Shown here piece by piece: positions 42,705 to 52,749 of a stretch of 64,000 bases of DNA. Made by a program: the position numbers and the translations under genes. The stretch is taken from contig NZ_CP135162.1 in the NCBI RefSeq assembly GCF_001940165.2, positions 2,199,501 to 2,263,500 on the forward strand. The letters are read 5' to 3'. This DNA comes from Roseburia sp. 831b (GTDB lineage Bacteria; Bacillota; Clostridia; Lachnospirales; Lachnospiraceae). The stretch's first letter is position 1, and the number at the start of each line of letters is the position of its first letter. Below the pieces are notes generated by a model that saw nothing but the letters and a program-made list of their open reading frames with translations, ran no database searches and was not told the origin of the DNA.

Positions 42705-43760
42705 CTATTTCTCATATTTTTTAAGGGAAATCTCAATTAATTTCTCGCATAACTGATTGAAGTTAAGTCCGATTACGTTTGCCTCCTGTGGCAGCAGACT
42801 TGTCGGTGTCATACCTGGCAATGTATTTGCCTCCAAGCAAAAGATTTCATTTTTCTCACTCAATAAGAAATCGGTTCTGGAATAGGTGTCTAATCCAATT
42901 ACTTTTGCAACTTTTTCTGCATAACGCTGCATCTTCTCGGTAATCTCATCCGGAAGCTCTGCAGGACAGGTTTCCACTGCACTTCCTGCTTTGTATTTGT
43001 TCTTAAAGTCATAGAAGCCTTTGATTGGTGCAATCTCAATGATTGGCAATGCCTTGTAGTCGATGACACCAACGGAGAACTCACGTCCCTTTACATATTC
43101 TTCGATGACTAGTTCATTCTCCCATTTAAATGCCTCGTCCAATGCAGCCTTAAATTCTTCGTCCTTGTATACAATCGAAACCCCGACACTAGAACCTCCA
43201 CAACATGGTTTTACCACGCATGGAAGTGTCAGTCCTAATTTGCTGCAGGTATCGACACGGTTCTCTTTTGTCATGATAAAGCCTGCTGGTGTTGGAATCT
43301 CATGGCTGCGGAAAAACTGCTTGCTGAGTCCTTTATCCATCGCAATAGCACTGCTTAAGTAACCGGTTCCTGTATACTTGATTCCGAACAAATCAAAGGT
43401 TGCCTGAATCTTACCATTCTCTCCGTTTTCACCGTGAAGTGCCATAAAGACAATATCTGCCATCTGGCAAATCTCAATGACGTTTGGTCCAAAGAAACAG
43501 TCTGACTGATCTTTTCTGGACGCTTTTACTTTTGCAATATCCGGGGCGATTTCCGGGATATCAGAAACCTTGATGCTCGCTTCTTCGCTCTTTTCAAAGA
43601 TATCTGTCACATCTTCCCTTTTATCACTGTATCCCATAAATACATCAAGCAAAATAACCTGATGTCCATTCTCTCTAAGTGCTTTTGAAACCATATCTCC
43701 TGTCTTAAAAGAGACATCTCTTTCGGTGCTTAATCCACCCGCTAAAACTACGATTTTCAT
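42705..43760 (-). CDS. ddl: D-alanine--D-alanine ligase
   Basis: This ATP-grasp enzyme of about 351 residues joins two D-Ala. The N-terminal VLAGGLSTERDVS, then HGENGENGKIQATFDL, TGTGYLSSAIAMDKGLSK, and VKPCCGGSSVGVSIV mark the ATP-grasp; metal ligands lie in YSRTDFLL and FCLEANTLPGMTPTS. The Ser-rich SxxxxxxK region and Y before it would decide Ala versus lactate; the sequence does not look like VanA. ATG 43760 is preferred over a TTG 12 bases upstream. Confidence 0.95.
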   Translation of the reverse strand: MKIVVLAGGLSTERDVSFKTGDMVSKALRENGHQVILLDVFMGYSDKREDVTDIFEKSEEASIKVSDIPEIAPDIAKVKASRKDQSDCFFGPNVIEICQMADIVFMALHGENGENGKIQATFDLFGIKYTGTGYLSSAIAMDKGLSKQFFRSHEIPTPAGFIMTKENRVDTCSKLGLTLPCVVKPCCGGSSVGVSIVYKDEEFKAALDEAFKWENELVIEEYVKGREFSVGVIDYKALPIIEIAPIKGFYDFKNKYKAGSAVETCPAELPDEITEKMQRYAEKVAKVIGLDTYSRTDFLLSEKNEIFCLEANTLPGMTPTSLLPQEANVIGLNFNQLCEKLIEISLKKYEK

Positions 43761-43968
43761 TGTATCTTCCAAACCTTTCTTGTTATAACTATACCTTTAT
43801 TATAGTAAACCCTTTGTCTCATTTTGACAACATATTGATTTATTTTTTGTGATGAAGAATGCGCTTTCATTCTGAAATCTTTCGGTGGATTTGTTGACGG
43901 AAGGGGCTTTAGATGCTACAATACAAGTCCATTTATGAATCGAATTTTACTTTAGGAGGAAATCACAC

Positions 43969-44901
43969 ATGGGTATTGTTGTTTTTGGCGCAGTATTTGT
44001 TGATATTAAGGGAAACCCTTTTAATATATTTATTCCACAGGGAAGAAATGAAGGTATGGTAGAGAATGTTCACGGCGGTGTGGCCCGTAATGTTGTGGAA
44101 GACATTGCTAATATCGAGCTTCGTCCAACTTTTGTCAGCCTTGTCGATGACAGTGCGATGGGCGAGGAAGTCATCAACAAATTAAAAAATCACAAGGTCA
44201 ATACCGATTACATCCGCAAAACACCGGACGGAATGGGTACATGGCTTGCAATTTTTGATAACGATGGCGACGTTTACGCTTCTATTTCCAAACGTCCAAA
44301 CCTTCATCCTATCACTGACATCTTAGATGAGCAGGGAGATGAAATTTTCAAAGATGCAGACAGCATCTGTGTTGAAATTGATATGGATAAAGACGTGATA
44401 AAACGTATTTTTAAGCTTGCAAAAAAATACAATAAACCGGTCTATGGCGTTGTCTCTAATATGAGTATCGCAGTAGAGCGTCGTGATTTTATCACCGACA
44501 CCGACTGTTTTGTATGCAATATACAAGAAGCAGGTCTTTTATTCTCCGATGATTATTGTGAAAAAACATCGGAGGAGATGGAAACCATCCTGGCAAAGAA
44601 AATCTCCGGTGCAAAAATCAAACGAATGATTGTAACCATGGGCGATAAGGGTGCTGTCTATGCAACTCTCGACGGTGAACATGGCTTCTGTCCTGCTAAA
44701 AACGTCCATGTCAAAGATACCACCGGTGCCGGCGATTCTTTCTTTGCCGGCGTTGCGATTGGACAAACCTATGGAAAAACATTGGCAGAATCCTGTGAGA
44801 TTGGCTCACGCCTTGCTGCTTCTGTTATCTGCAATTCAGAAAATGTCTGCCCTCGTTTCCAGCCGGAAGAGTTTGACTTAGATGTTGTAGTAGAAGATTA
44901 G
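43969..44901 (+). CDS. PfkB-family carbohydrate kinase
   Basis: This 310-residue protein starts at ATG 43969 with GGAGG upstream. The C-terminal signature DTTGAGDSFFAGVAIGQ (about 250-266) carries the catalytic Asp, and VHGGVARNVVEDIA (about 33-46) is the substrate-side GG motif. GMGTWLAIFDNDGDVYASISKRP forms the lid. The substrate may be a nucleoside or sugar; the family is too broad to decide. It overlaps the convergent AI-2E gene by 4 bases. Confidence 0.9.
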   Translation: MGIVVFGAVFVDIKGNPFNIFIPQGRNEGMVENVHGGVARNVVEDIANIELRPTFVSLVDDSAMGEEVINKLKNHKVNTDYIRKTPDGMGTWLAIFDNDGDVYASISKRPNLHPITDILDEQGDEIFKDADSICVEIDMDKDVIKRIFKLAKKYNKPVYGVVSNMSIAVERRDFITDTDCFVCNIQEAGLLFSDDYCEKTSEEMETILAKKISGAKIKRMIVTMGDKGAVYATLDGEHGFCPAKNVHVKDTTGAGDSFFAGVAIGQTYGKTLAESCEIGSRLAASVICNSENVCPRFQPEEFDLDVVVED

Positions 44902-46037
44902 GCTTTTTCTTTTTTCCGATTCCGTTCATTCACATCATCACGCAACAGCATATAAAGGGTGGAAACCAAAGGAATAAATACTAAGATTCCGAGTACTCCA
45001 AACAGGCTTCCACCTACGCTGACTGCGGCAAGTACCCAGATTGCCGGCAGACCAACCGATCCACCTACCACTCTTGGATAAATCAAATTCCCTTCTATCT
45101 GCTGAATCACAAGAAATAAAATTACAAACCAGATTGCCTTTTCAGGGGTATCCACTAAAATCAGAAACGTTCCCACAACACAGCCAATAAATGCACCCAC
45201 AATTGGAATTAGAGCCGTAAATGCAATCAAAACTCCGACAAGGAATGCATAGGGCATTCGAAAAATACTCATTGCAACTACAAACATCGTTCCAAGAATA
45301 ACCGCCTCAAGACATTGACCGGTAATAAAATTTGAAAAATTCCGGTATAACATATTGCACACCTTCAAAACCTTTTGATTTACTTTGGATGAGGTATATG
45401 CCGAAAGAATTCTTTTTCCCTGGTCTGCTAATTTTTCTTTCTGACCTAAAATGTAGAATGCAAAAATAAATGCAATCAACGCATCCACCACTCCACCAAT
45501 GATACTGCTCGCCACAAGAACCGTAGAGGACAGCATGCTCGTCATCCCGTTTTTTGCAAATGCAATCGCATTATCCATGACGGCATCCCAGTTGAGATTC
45601 GACACATCTAACTTCACAAGATACTGCTGCACCTGTGGATAATTCACACTCAGTGTCTCCAGCTTCTTCATCGTCTCTTCTGCAAACGGAGGAATCTTAT
45701 TCCCCAATTCTACAATTGTCTGTGTAATCTGTGGCACTACCGTTACAACTACAATCGTAATTATTATACACAGAAAAAGAATACTAAGCAGGATTCCAAC
45801 CGGTCTTTTCCATCGTTTGGCGGATGCTCCCATCCACTTTACCAAAAGTTTTTCTTCTATCCCACGCAATGGAATATTTAAAACAAAAGCTATCATTCCA
45901 CCATAGACAAATGGTTTTATAATGTTAAGTGCCACCGCAATCCCTTTTAGCACCTCTTTGCTGTACATCAGTAAAAATACCAATCCAGCAATAAGAAAAA
46001 TTAGGTTTCTTATCTGTCTGAACTTTTCTTTTTCCAT
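44898..46037 (-). CDS. AI-2E family transporter (YdiK/PerM-type)
   Basis: This 379-residue membrane protein has about eight helices. GGMIAFVLNIPLRGIEEKL, then VPQITQTIVELGNKIP and FVGALIPIVGAFIG-like and QQIEGNLIYPRVVGGSVGLPAIWVLAAVSVGG are diagnostic of this family. Members export diverse compounds; for many the substrate is unknown. Start ATG 46037 has GGAGG upstream. Confidence 0.92.
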   Translation of the reverse strand: MEKEKFRQIRNLIFLIAGLVFLLMYSKEVLKGIAVALNIIKPFVYGGMIAFVLNIPLRGIEEKLLVKWMGASAKRWKRPVGILLSILFLCIIITIVVVTVVPQITQTIVELGNKIPPFAEETMKKLETLSVNYPQVQQYLVKLDVSNLNWDAVMDNAIAFAKNGMTSMLSSTVLVASSIIGGVVDALIAFIFAFYILGQKEKLADQGKRILSAYTSSKVNQKVLKVCNMLYRNFSNFITGQCLEAVILGTMFVVAMSIFRMPYAFLVGVLIAFTALIPIVGAFIGCVVGTFLILVDTPEKAIWFVILFLVIQQIEGNLIYPRVVGGSVGLPAIWVLAAVSVGGSLFGVLGILVFIPLVSTLYMLLRDDVNERNRKKEKA

Positions 46038-46125
46038 TTCAATAGGTCCTCCCTGTGTTGTGTATGACTTTTAGTAATAGAACTAATTTTAGCATACTTG
46101 TATGATACACGCAATGATGTGAAAC

Positions 46126-46836
46126 CTAATCTTCCCTGCTCTTCTTAATCTCATCAATATATCCACCGGTAATCACACCAGCCGGAAGCGCAACGACTGC
46201 AATCCCAACAATAGAAGAAATCATGCTCACTAATTTTCCAAATACTGTTACCGGGTAAATATCGCCGTACCCTACCGTCGTCAGTGCCGTGGTTGACCAG
46301 TATATCGCATCAAACAAACTGTCAAAACTATCCGGCTCAACCTGGAACATAATCAGCCCCGCAACCACAATATATCCTAATGCGAGATACCCAACCGCCA
46401 GCAACACATCTTTTTCTTTCTTTAATACATTTAAGATAACGCGAATGCTCTTGGAATATCTGATAAATTTAAAAATCCGAAAGGTTCTTACCAACCGAAA
46501 CAGCTTTAACAAACGAAATCCCGGATTTAAAATCGTGATCGATGGCAAAATTGAAAACAAGTCTATGATTGCCATTGGAGTAAATGGGTACATCAGAAAT
46601 GCTCTGCTTTTGTATTTTTTTAATTTCAAATCTGCCGTCATCCATCGAAGGAAATAATCTAATATAAAAATCATTGCTGTAATGCGGTCGATATATAGGA
46701 AACCCGCACTCTGGCTTTTAAAGCAAAGTGGCACTATGCTGATAATTATGGTAACCAACATAAAGCCATCATAAAGAGAGCTTATGCTATCATTTTCATT
46801 TGCGACCTCAATAATTTCAAAAACTCTTTTTCTCAT
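46126..46836 (-). CDS. Voltage-gated-type potassium channel
   Basis: This 236-residue protein has six helices including an Arg-repeat S4-like segment (RLLKLFRLVRTFRIFKFIRYSKSIR), and a pore with the selectivity filter TTVGYGDIYP (about 195-204). These indicate a Kv-like bacterial K+ channel with a short cytoplasmic end. Start ATG 46836 is plausible. Confidence 0.93.
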   Translation of the reverse strand: MRKRVFEIIEVANENDSISSLYDGFMLVTIIISIVPLCFKSQSAGFLYIDRITAMIFILDYFLRWMTADLKLKKYKSRAFLMYPFTPMAIIDLFSILPSITILNPGFRLLKLFRLVRTFRIFKFIRYSKSIRVILNVLKKEKDVLLAVGYLALGYIVVAGLIMFQVEPDSFDSLFDAIYWSTTALTTVGYGDIYPVTVFGKLVSMISSIVGIAVVALPAGVITGGYIDEIKKSRED

Positions 46837-46911
46837 ATGTAAAACTCCTGCCCTGGTATCTTTAAAATTTCTCCATGCAACACATATACAGCATACCTTA
46901 TAAAATGGTAC

Positions 46912-46941
46912 AAAAAAAGTACCGATTCTTCGGTACTTTTA
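46912..46941 (-). terminator. Terminator after tRNA-Leu
   Basis: AGTACCGA/TCGGTACT stem on the minus strand is followed by TTTTTTT. Confidence 0.85.
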
Positions 46942-46944
46942 CAA

Positions 46945-47025
46945 TGCGGGTGACAGGACTTGAACCTGCACGTCGGGGACACTAGAACCTAAATCTAGCG
47001 CGTCTGCCAATTCCGCCACACCCGC
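46945..47025 (-). tRNA. tRNA-Leu (anticodon UAG)
   Basis: The acceptor stem GCGGGTG pairs with CACCCGC, followed by a discriminator A (complement of t46945). The D-arm contains GGCGGAATTGGCAGACGC. The anticodon stem-loop CTAGATTTAGGTTCTAG contains TAG, reading CTA/CTN leucine codons. The long variable arm GTGTCCCCGACGT is typical for leucine, and the T-loop GTTCAAGTC is intact. CCA is not encoded. Confidence 0.97.
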
Positions 47026-47095
47026 AAACGCTACTGTGAAATTATATCGTAGCGCAATAAAAAAAGCAACTACTTTTTTCTTTTTTATATCGTTT

Positions 47096-47980
47096 CTAAG
47101 AAAGATTACTCTCCTTCTGGTTCGACTGCTTCCTTAAATAATTCCCAATATTGGTGATACACATCAAAGTCGTCACCAGAAAAAGTCCCGGAATCAGAAT
47201 CATCCACCAGAATTTTGACATCATCGCCTTGTCTGCGAGCGAGAGCATGCTGCCCCAGGATATTTTTTCAATCGGAAGACCGATTCCCATGAAGCTGAGT
47301 GTCGATTCTGCCACGATGGCGCTGCGAATGTTCATGACGACCATGAACATGATGGATGACATGAAGTTTGGCGTTAAGTGCTCCCATAAAATATGCCAAA
47401 AACTTCCACCCATGCATTTTGAGGCAATGACATAGTCGCTGTTTCGAATCTGTCTGACCTCCGTGCGCACAATTTTGGCAATGCTCGTCCAGCTTGTCAC
47501 GCCGATGACAAACGAGATGCTCCATACATTTGGTGTTCCAAGAATCGCCTGAATCAAAATCACAAGCAAAAGATTTGGCACACTCAACAAAATTTCGGTA
47601 AGGCGCATCAGACCATCATCCAGCCATTTCGGTGCGCAGCCGCTGATGGAACCGAACACAATCGCAATCAACGTCGAAAGAAATGTTGCGAGGAATCCCA
47701 CTAGAAGTGAAATTCTTCCGCCGTACCAGATCATCGAAAAAATATCCCGCCCCATCGTATCTGTTCCAAACCAAAACTCACGGTTTGGAGCTGTGGAATA
47801 ATTTTTCAAATCAAGATAGGTCGGGTCCTTTGTCATAATCAGATTACAAAAAAGGCATCCCAACACAATGATGGACAATAAGGTAATGGAAAGAAACGGT
47901 ATCTCTTTTCTTTTTTTCTTAATTTGAGGAACAGTTTGAACAGTTTCACGAATTCCTACAATTTCAAATTCCTGATTCAT
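47096..47980 (-). CDS. Opp/Dpp-type ABC permease (C subunit)
   Basis: This protein of about 294 residues has six helices. An N-terminal FWFGTDTMGRDIFSMIWYGGRISLLVGF leads to the inner-membrane EAA loop SKCMGGSFWHILWEHLTPN, typical of the OppC/DppC permease. It forms the end of the transporter operon. Start ATG 47980 has AAGGAG; it overlaps the upstream B-type permease by 17 bases. Confidence 0.92.
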   Translation of the reverse strand: MNQEFEIVGIRETVQTVPQIKKKRKEIPFLSITLLSIIVLGCLFCNLIMTKDPTYLDLKNYSTAPNREFWFGTDTMGRDIFSMIWYGGRISLLVGFLATFLSTLIAIVFGSISGCAPKWLDDGLMRLTEILLSVPNLLLVILIQAILGTPNVWSISFVIGVTSWTSIAKIVRTEVRQIRNSDYVIASKCMGGSFWHILWEHLTPNFMSSIMFMVVMNIRSAIVAESTLSFMGIGLPIEKISWGSMLSLADKAMMSKFWWMILIPGLFLVTTLMCITNIGNYLRKQSNQKESNLS

Positions 47981-48974
47981 GACGCTCTCCTTCCACAACA
48001 CTTGTATTTTCCTTCATCCTAGGGTCAATCCGCTCATTGATGGTCTGCGCTATCATGTTACTCAAAATCACAACAATTCCAGATAAAATACACAAAACCA
48101 TCAACAGATTATAGTCCTTGTAGCGCGCACTCTCATAGGAAAGCGTTCCGAGGCCCGGATAGGAAAAAACAGTCTCCACAATATAGGTTCCGCCCAGAAT
48201 ATGCGGCACAGAAATTGCCATAATGCTAAAATACGTTGGCATCATGTTACGCAGACAATGACGAAACACAATCGTTTTCTTTGTCAGCCCTTTTGCTTTT
48301 GCAAGCAGCACATAATCAGCGCGCACTTCCTCAAGCATCTTATTTCGAATCATGTACGCGTAATACCACAGATGCCCCAGTACCACAACCGTCATCGGCA
48401 AAATCAGATGCACGATGCGGTCTCCAATCGAATCCTCATAAACACTCGTGTAGGCTCCCGAACTCGGCATCAAATGTAGTTGAATGGAAAAAATAAAAAT
48501 CAACACCAGCGACATCCAAAACTCCGGAATACAACTGATAAGCGTTCCGACCTGACAGATAATTTTGTCCAACAGGCTGTCCTCAAACCAGGCACATAAA
48601 ATGCCCAGCAGCAGAGCAAGCCCGAATATCAGAACAAATCCGATTCCACCTAAAATCAGTGTATTGACCATCCGCCCACCAATCACCTCTAAGACGTCCA
48701 TCTTATATTTATAAGAAATTCCAAAATCGCCGTGAAATGCATTTCCCAGCCATTTGATATACTGCACGTAAATCGGCTCATTCAGCCCCAGCCTCTCCTC
48801 TGCCCAGGCGTGCTCCTCCGGACTCATTTTCTCCACGCGGTCTCCATAATAGGACACCAGCGGGTCTCCCGGTGCAAGCCTTGCAATGTAAAAAACAAGA
48901 AGGGAAAGCAAAAAGACGCTGACGAGAAACAATATGCATTTTTTCCCATAATAAAGAACTTTATTCTGTTTCAT
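47964..48974 (-). CDS. Opp/Dpp-type ABC permease (B subunit)
   Basis: This 336-residue protein has six helices and the OppB/DppB features RLAPGDPLVSYYGDRV, FGISYKYKMDVLEVIGGRMVNTLILG, the EAA loop AKAKGLTKKTIVFRHCLRNM, and TYIVETVFSYPGLGTLSYESARYKDYNLLM at the end. It pairs with the C-type permease. The start overlaps the end of the ATPase gene by 14 bases. Confidence 0.92.
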   Translation of the reverse strand: MKQNKVLYYGKKCILFLVSVFLLSLLVFYIARLAPGDPLVSYYGDRVEKMSPEEHAWAEERLGLNEPIYVQYIKWLGNAFHGDFGISYKYKMDVLEVIGGRMVNTLILGGIGFVLIFGLALLLGILCAWFEDSLLDKIICQVGTLISCIPEFWMSLVLIFIFSIQLHLMPSSGAYTSVYEDSIGDRIVHLILPMTVVVLGHLWYYAYMIRNKMLEEVRADYVLLAKAKGLTKKTIVFRHCLRNMMPTYFSIMAISVPHILGGTYIVETVFSYPGLGTLSYESARYKDYNLLMVLCILSGIVVILSNMIAQTINERIDPRMKENTSVVEGERHESGI

Positions 48975-49968
48975 CCCGCATCTTCTCTCCTTCTTCTAAT
49001 GTTGTATTCTGCTGTTGCAGCCTCTCCAGCCTGCTTTTATCATTCCTCTGCTGTCTCTCCAACATGCTCCTATCCTTCTGTTGTTGCAACACAAAATGAC
49101 CTGCACTGACCTCCACCAGTTCTCCATCCCTGCAAAAATTCTCCTCATCAAACGAAATCAATTTTCTTGCACGTTCTTTTCTTGGGTCTGGAATCGGGAT
49201 TGCCGAGAGAAGCGACTTCGTGTACGGGTGCAGCGGATGCTCAAATAATTCTTTTGTCGGTGCGACCTCCACCAGTTTTCCGTGATACATCACACCAATG
49301 CGGTCGCACAAAAACTCCACCATCGCAAGGTCATGCGCAATAAATAGAATTGAAAAACCGTGTTCCTGCTGCAAGTGTTTAAACAGATTCACAATCTGCG
49401 CCTGAATTGACACATCCAAAGACGCAATCGGTTCATCCGCAACCAGAAGAGACGGTTCCATCGAAAGTGCCCTTGCAATCGCCACCCTCTGTCGCTGTCC
49501 GCCGGACAGTTCCGACGGATACTTTTTCAAAAATCCTGCGTCTAAGCCGACATATTTCATCTGAAATTCCGCCTCCGCTAAGTAGGATTCCCGCAGCGTC
49601 TTTTTTTTGCTGATGCGAAGCGGCTCTGTGATAATCTCACTCACTTTTCTGCGCTGGTTCAAGCTGGAACTCGAATCCTGAAAAATAATCTGCCGGTCGG
49701 TCTGCAGGAGCTTGCGATTCGCACGAAACTGCTTTTTATCGCAGGTGTCAATTCCCTTGTATACAATTTTTCCGGCAGTCGGCTGGTATAAATTCATGAT
49801 GCAGCGCGCAACCGTTGATTTTCCGGAGCCGGATTCCCCGACAAGCCCGAACACTTCCCCCTCTTTTATGGAAAAAGAGACATCCTCCACCGCTTTGATT
49901 ACCATTTTTTTCTGCAATGGAAAATACTGTGACAAGTGCTGTATTTCTACTAAATTTTTATCCTTCAT
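48961..49968 (-). CDS. Opp/Dpp-type ATPase (F subunit)
   Basis: This 335-residue protein has Walker A GESGSGKST, signature LSGGQRQRVAIARAL, Walker B LLVADEPIASLD and the H-loop FIAHDL. The OppF C-terminal motif HPYTKSLLSAIPIPDP is present. The last 50 residues form an unusual Gln/Arg/Glu-rich tail (QQQKDRSMLERQQRNDKSR), not common in OppF. It overlaps the D-type ATPase gene by 11 bases. Confidence 0.92.
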   Translation of the reverse strand: MKDKNLVEIQHLSQYFPLQKKMVIKAVEDVSFSIKEGEVFGLVGESGSGKSTVARCIMNLYQPTAGKIVYKGIDTCDKKQFRANRKLLQTDRQIIFQDSSSSLNQRRKVSEIITEPLRISKKKTLRESYLAEAEFQMKYVGLDAGFLKKYPSELSGGQRQRVAIARALSMEPSLLVADEPIASLDVSIQAQIVNLFKHLQQEHGFSILFIAHDLAMVEFLCDRIGVMYHGKLVEVAPTKELFEHPLHPYTKSLLSAIPIPDPRKERARKLISFDEENFCRDGELVEVSAGHFVLQQQKDRSMLERQQRNDKSRLERLQQQNTTLEEGEKMRDETE

Positions 49969-50974
49969 CTTCGTTTCCTCCTATCGGAGAAGCAATCTTT
50001 GGCGCCCGTTCATCGAGAAGCCATGTTGCCGCATAATGCGTGTCGGACACCTGAAACATCGGCGGCTGCTTTTCGTAATCGATTGCGAGCGCGTACTCAT
50101 TTCGGCAGGCAAACGCATCGCCCTTTGGCGGGTCAATTAACGTCGGCGGCATGCCCGGTATCACGTGCAGTTTTTCCTTTCCCTTTGAAAAACCGGGGAG
50201 CGCCTGCATCAAGCCCCAGGTATAAGGATGCCTTGCATCGTAAAAAATTTCTTCCACCGTTCCGATTTCTACGATTTTTCCGGCATACATAACTGCAACG
50301 CGGTCTGCGACACGTGCCACTACGCCTAAGTCATGCGTGACAAAAACGGTCGCCGTCTGTAACTTCTGCTGTACTTCCCGAAGCAAATCCAAAATCTGCG
50401 CCTGAATTGTGACATCTAACGCTGTCGTTGGCTCATCTGCAAAGAGAATTTGCGGATTTCCAGCAAGCGCAATCGCCATCACACTTCTCTGACGCATTCC
50501 ACCGGAAAAATGATGCGGATACAGATTTTTCCGCTCCTTCGCATTTTCAATGCCAACCAGCTCCATCAACTCGATGACTCTTTTTTCCAATTCCGCTTTT
50601 CCAATGCGTGGCTGCTGTTTTTTGACGGCTTCCGCAATCTGCGCCCCGATTGTCATCGTCGGATTTAGGGAGGTCATCGGGTCCTGAAACACCATGGAAA
50701 AAATGCTGCCGCGCAATTTTGCCATATCACGTTCCCTGTAATTCGTGATATCGACGCCATTGGCGAGAATAGTTCCTGATTTTATTTTTCCACTCTTTGG
50801 CAGCATCTTCATGATACTTTTGCAAAGGACACTTTTTCCACAGCCGGACTCGCCGACAATCGCCAGCACTTCGCCTTTTTTTAACGAAAAAGAAACGTCC
50901 CGCACTGCCTGCACCTCCCCCTGCGGGGTATCAAAGCTGACCGATAAATTTTTTACTTCTAATACGTTTTCCAT
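49958..50974 (-). CDS. Opp/Dpp-type ATPase (D subunit)
   Basis: This ATPase of about 338 residues has Walker A GESGCGKSV, the signature FSGGMRQRSVMAIAL, Walker B ILFADEPTTALDVT and H-loop FVTHDLGVVARVADR. The OppD C-terminal region includes HPYTWGLMQALPGF and a Cys-poor metal-like motif (CRNEY). ATG 50974 has GAGGAA upstream. It is the first ATPase after the binding protein, with a weak hairpin (50991-51020) between them. Confidence 0.92.
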   Translation of the reverse strand: MENVLEVKNLSVSFDTPQGEVQAVRDVSFSLKKGEVLAIVGESGCGKSVLCKSIMKMLPKSGKIKSGTILANGVDITNYRERDMAKLRGSIFSMVFQDPMTSLNPTMTIGAQIAEAVKKQQPRIGKAELEKRVIELMELVGIENAKERKNLYPHHFSGGMRQRSVMAIALAGNPQILFADEPTTALDVTIQAQILDLLREVQQKLQTATVFVTHDLGVVARVADRVAVMYAGKIVEIGTVEEIFYDARHPYTWGLMQALPGFSKGKEKLHVIPGMPPTLIDPPKGDAFACRNEYALAIDYEKQPPMFQVSDTHYAATWLLDERAPKIASPIGGNEDEG

Positions 50975-50990
50975 ACGATTCCTCACGCAA

Positions 50991-51020
50991 AACAAAGGGG
51001 CTGTCTCCAGTCCCTTGTTT
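50991..51020 (-). terminator. Attenuating hairpin between binding protein and ATPase genes
   Basis: AACAAGGG.CTG/CAG.CCCTTTGTT forms a stem followed by only four Ts on the minus strand. A weak terminator here would give more binding protein than transporter, as is common for ABC operons. Confidence 0.55.
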
Positions 51021-51052
51021 CTGTCTCATTTCTGATTTCCAGTCTGTAATTT

Positions 51053-52627
51053 CTAGTTCGTAATTTCCCATTCGGTTACATTCCAAAAGATGCCAACGCC
51101 GTGATGTCCCATGACTGTATCGGCATTAATACCGGAAATATTGGATTTTGCAACATAATTGGCGTCAATGTAACAGATAAAAGTATAGGCAGGGTCTTTT
51201 GCAAGTTCCTCCTGGAATTTTGCATAAGCTTTTGCACGAACCTCGGTATCGTCCGATTCTCTCGCCTCTGTCAGATACTGATCCACAAGCGTATTCGAAT
51301 ACGAACTGTAATTCGCTCCTTTTCCGGTGCCAAACACTTTGTAGGTATGGTCGTCTGCATCAAATGGGCTTCCCCATCCAATCAGGTATGCCATCTGACC
51401 GCTCCAGTCCACTTCTGTCGGAACTTCCACCTTACACTCAATTCCAACCTCACCAAGCTGCTGTGCTGCTGCCTGCGCAATGTCAAGACGCACCTGGTCG
51501 CCCGCGCCGACGCTTAACACAAAGCTGATTTTTTCACCATCTCTATAATAGAAACCGTCGTCTCCCATCTCGCATCCAACGGACTCTAAAATCTCTTTTG
51601 ATTTTTCCGGATTGTAATCATAATGTTCCACATCTTCATTATTATAAATATTTCGCTGCAGAGGACCATAAGCTGCCATGCCCTCTCCAAGCAGCACCGC
51701 CTCGACAATCGCCTCGCGGTCGATTGCGTAGTTGATTGCCGGAATGATGTCTTTATTTTCAGTCCAGTATTCGTTATTAAAATTATACATGATGCCCCGG
51801 TAATCAGAGGTTTTCATGTCATAGCAGGTATAGCCATCTTTGTCCGCAAAAGTTTTCGCATCCTTTGGCGTCAAAAGTGCAAGGTCAAGCTCGCCGGATT
51901 CCATCTGGATTGCTTTTGCATTATCGTCTGTCACAATTTTAAAAATAATCTGGTCGATGTTTGCGGCACCCTTGAAATAATCTTCATTTTTTTCCAGCGT
52001 GATTGCCTGTCCCTCGTCCCAGCTTGCCAGTTTATAAGGTCCTGTTCCGATTGGATGGCGGAAAAAATCAGATTCCTGCATATCTTCTCCCTCCAACAAA
52101 TGCTGTGGAAGAATCGCCATCGTCATGTAATCCAAAAATGCAACGTTTGGCGCTGACAAGCGAAAAGACACTGTATAGTCATCTTCCACCGTAATCTCCT
52201 CGACGTCCTCAAAGTTTGGTGCATTTTCAGAACCATTTTCCGGATCCATAATCGCCTCGATGGTAAACTTCACGTCATTTGCGGTAAAAGGTTCGCCATC
52301 GTGCCATTTCACGCCCTCTTCCAGATGGAAGGTGTAGGTATTGGTCTCCTCGTCAAATTCCCAGCTTTTTGCGAGGGAAGGAATGACTTCGTTATCCCCA
52401 TTGTGTGCGGTCAATCCGTTAAAAAGTAAAATATTGATTTCACCGTGTTCATCCATTGCCGGATTGATTCTGGTATAATCACCGCTTCCGTATACGAGCG
52501 TGGTCGTACCAGACGCCTGCTCGGTTCCGGTCTCCTGATTTGCATTGCCTTGTGTGTTTCCCTTTCCACACGCAGCCATGGAAACTGTCATTGCAGCCAC
52601 CAATAAAACTGATATGATTTTTTTCAT
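51053..52627 (-). CDS. ABC transporter substrate-binding lipoprotein (family 5)
   Basis: This 524-residue protein has a signal peptide and lipobox SMAAC with Cys20. The SBP family 5 motifs are visible: LAKSWEFDEETNTYTFHLEEGVKWHDGEPFTANDVKFTIEA at about 85-125, then PIGTGPYKLASWDEGQAITLEKNEDYF. It probably binds peptides or a small nitrogen compound for the adjacent OppBCDF-type transporter. Its substrate may be linked to the amidase/amidinohydrolase-type enzymes upstream. Confidence 0.94.
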   Translation of the reverse strand: MKKIISVLLVAAMTVSMAACGKGNTQGNANQETGTEQASGTTTLVYGSGDYTRINPAMDEHGEINILLFNGLTAHNGDNEVIPSLAKSWEFDEETNTYTFHLEEGVKWHDGEPFTANDVKFTIEAIMDPENGSENAPNFEDVEEITVEDDYTVSFRLSAPNVAFLDYMTMAILPQHLLEGEDMQESDFFRHPIGTGPYKLASWDEGQAITLEKNEDYFKGAANIDQIIFKIVTDDNAKAIQMESGELDLALLTPKDAKTFADKDGYTCYDMKTSDYRGIMYNFNNEYWTENKDIIPAINYAIDREAIVEAVLLGEGMAAYGPLQRNIYNNEDVEHYDYNPEKSKEILESVGCEMGDDGFYYRDGEKISFVLSVGAGDQVRLDIAQAAAQQLGEVGIECKVEVPTEVDWSGQMAYLIGWGSPFDADDHTYKVFGTGKGANYSSYSNTLVDQYLTEARESDDTEVRAKAYAKFQEELAKDPAYTFICYIDANYVAKSNISGINADTVMGHHGVGIFWNVTEWEITN

Positions 52628-52749
52628 TGATACTCTCCATTCCTGTGCGTGAAACGTTCTGCTTCACGCCATTTCCTTTGTATTGTACTCGGACAGTTTA
52701 TCATGGTCATACCAGTTACCACAAGCTACCCCGGGGGATATTTTTAAAG

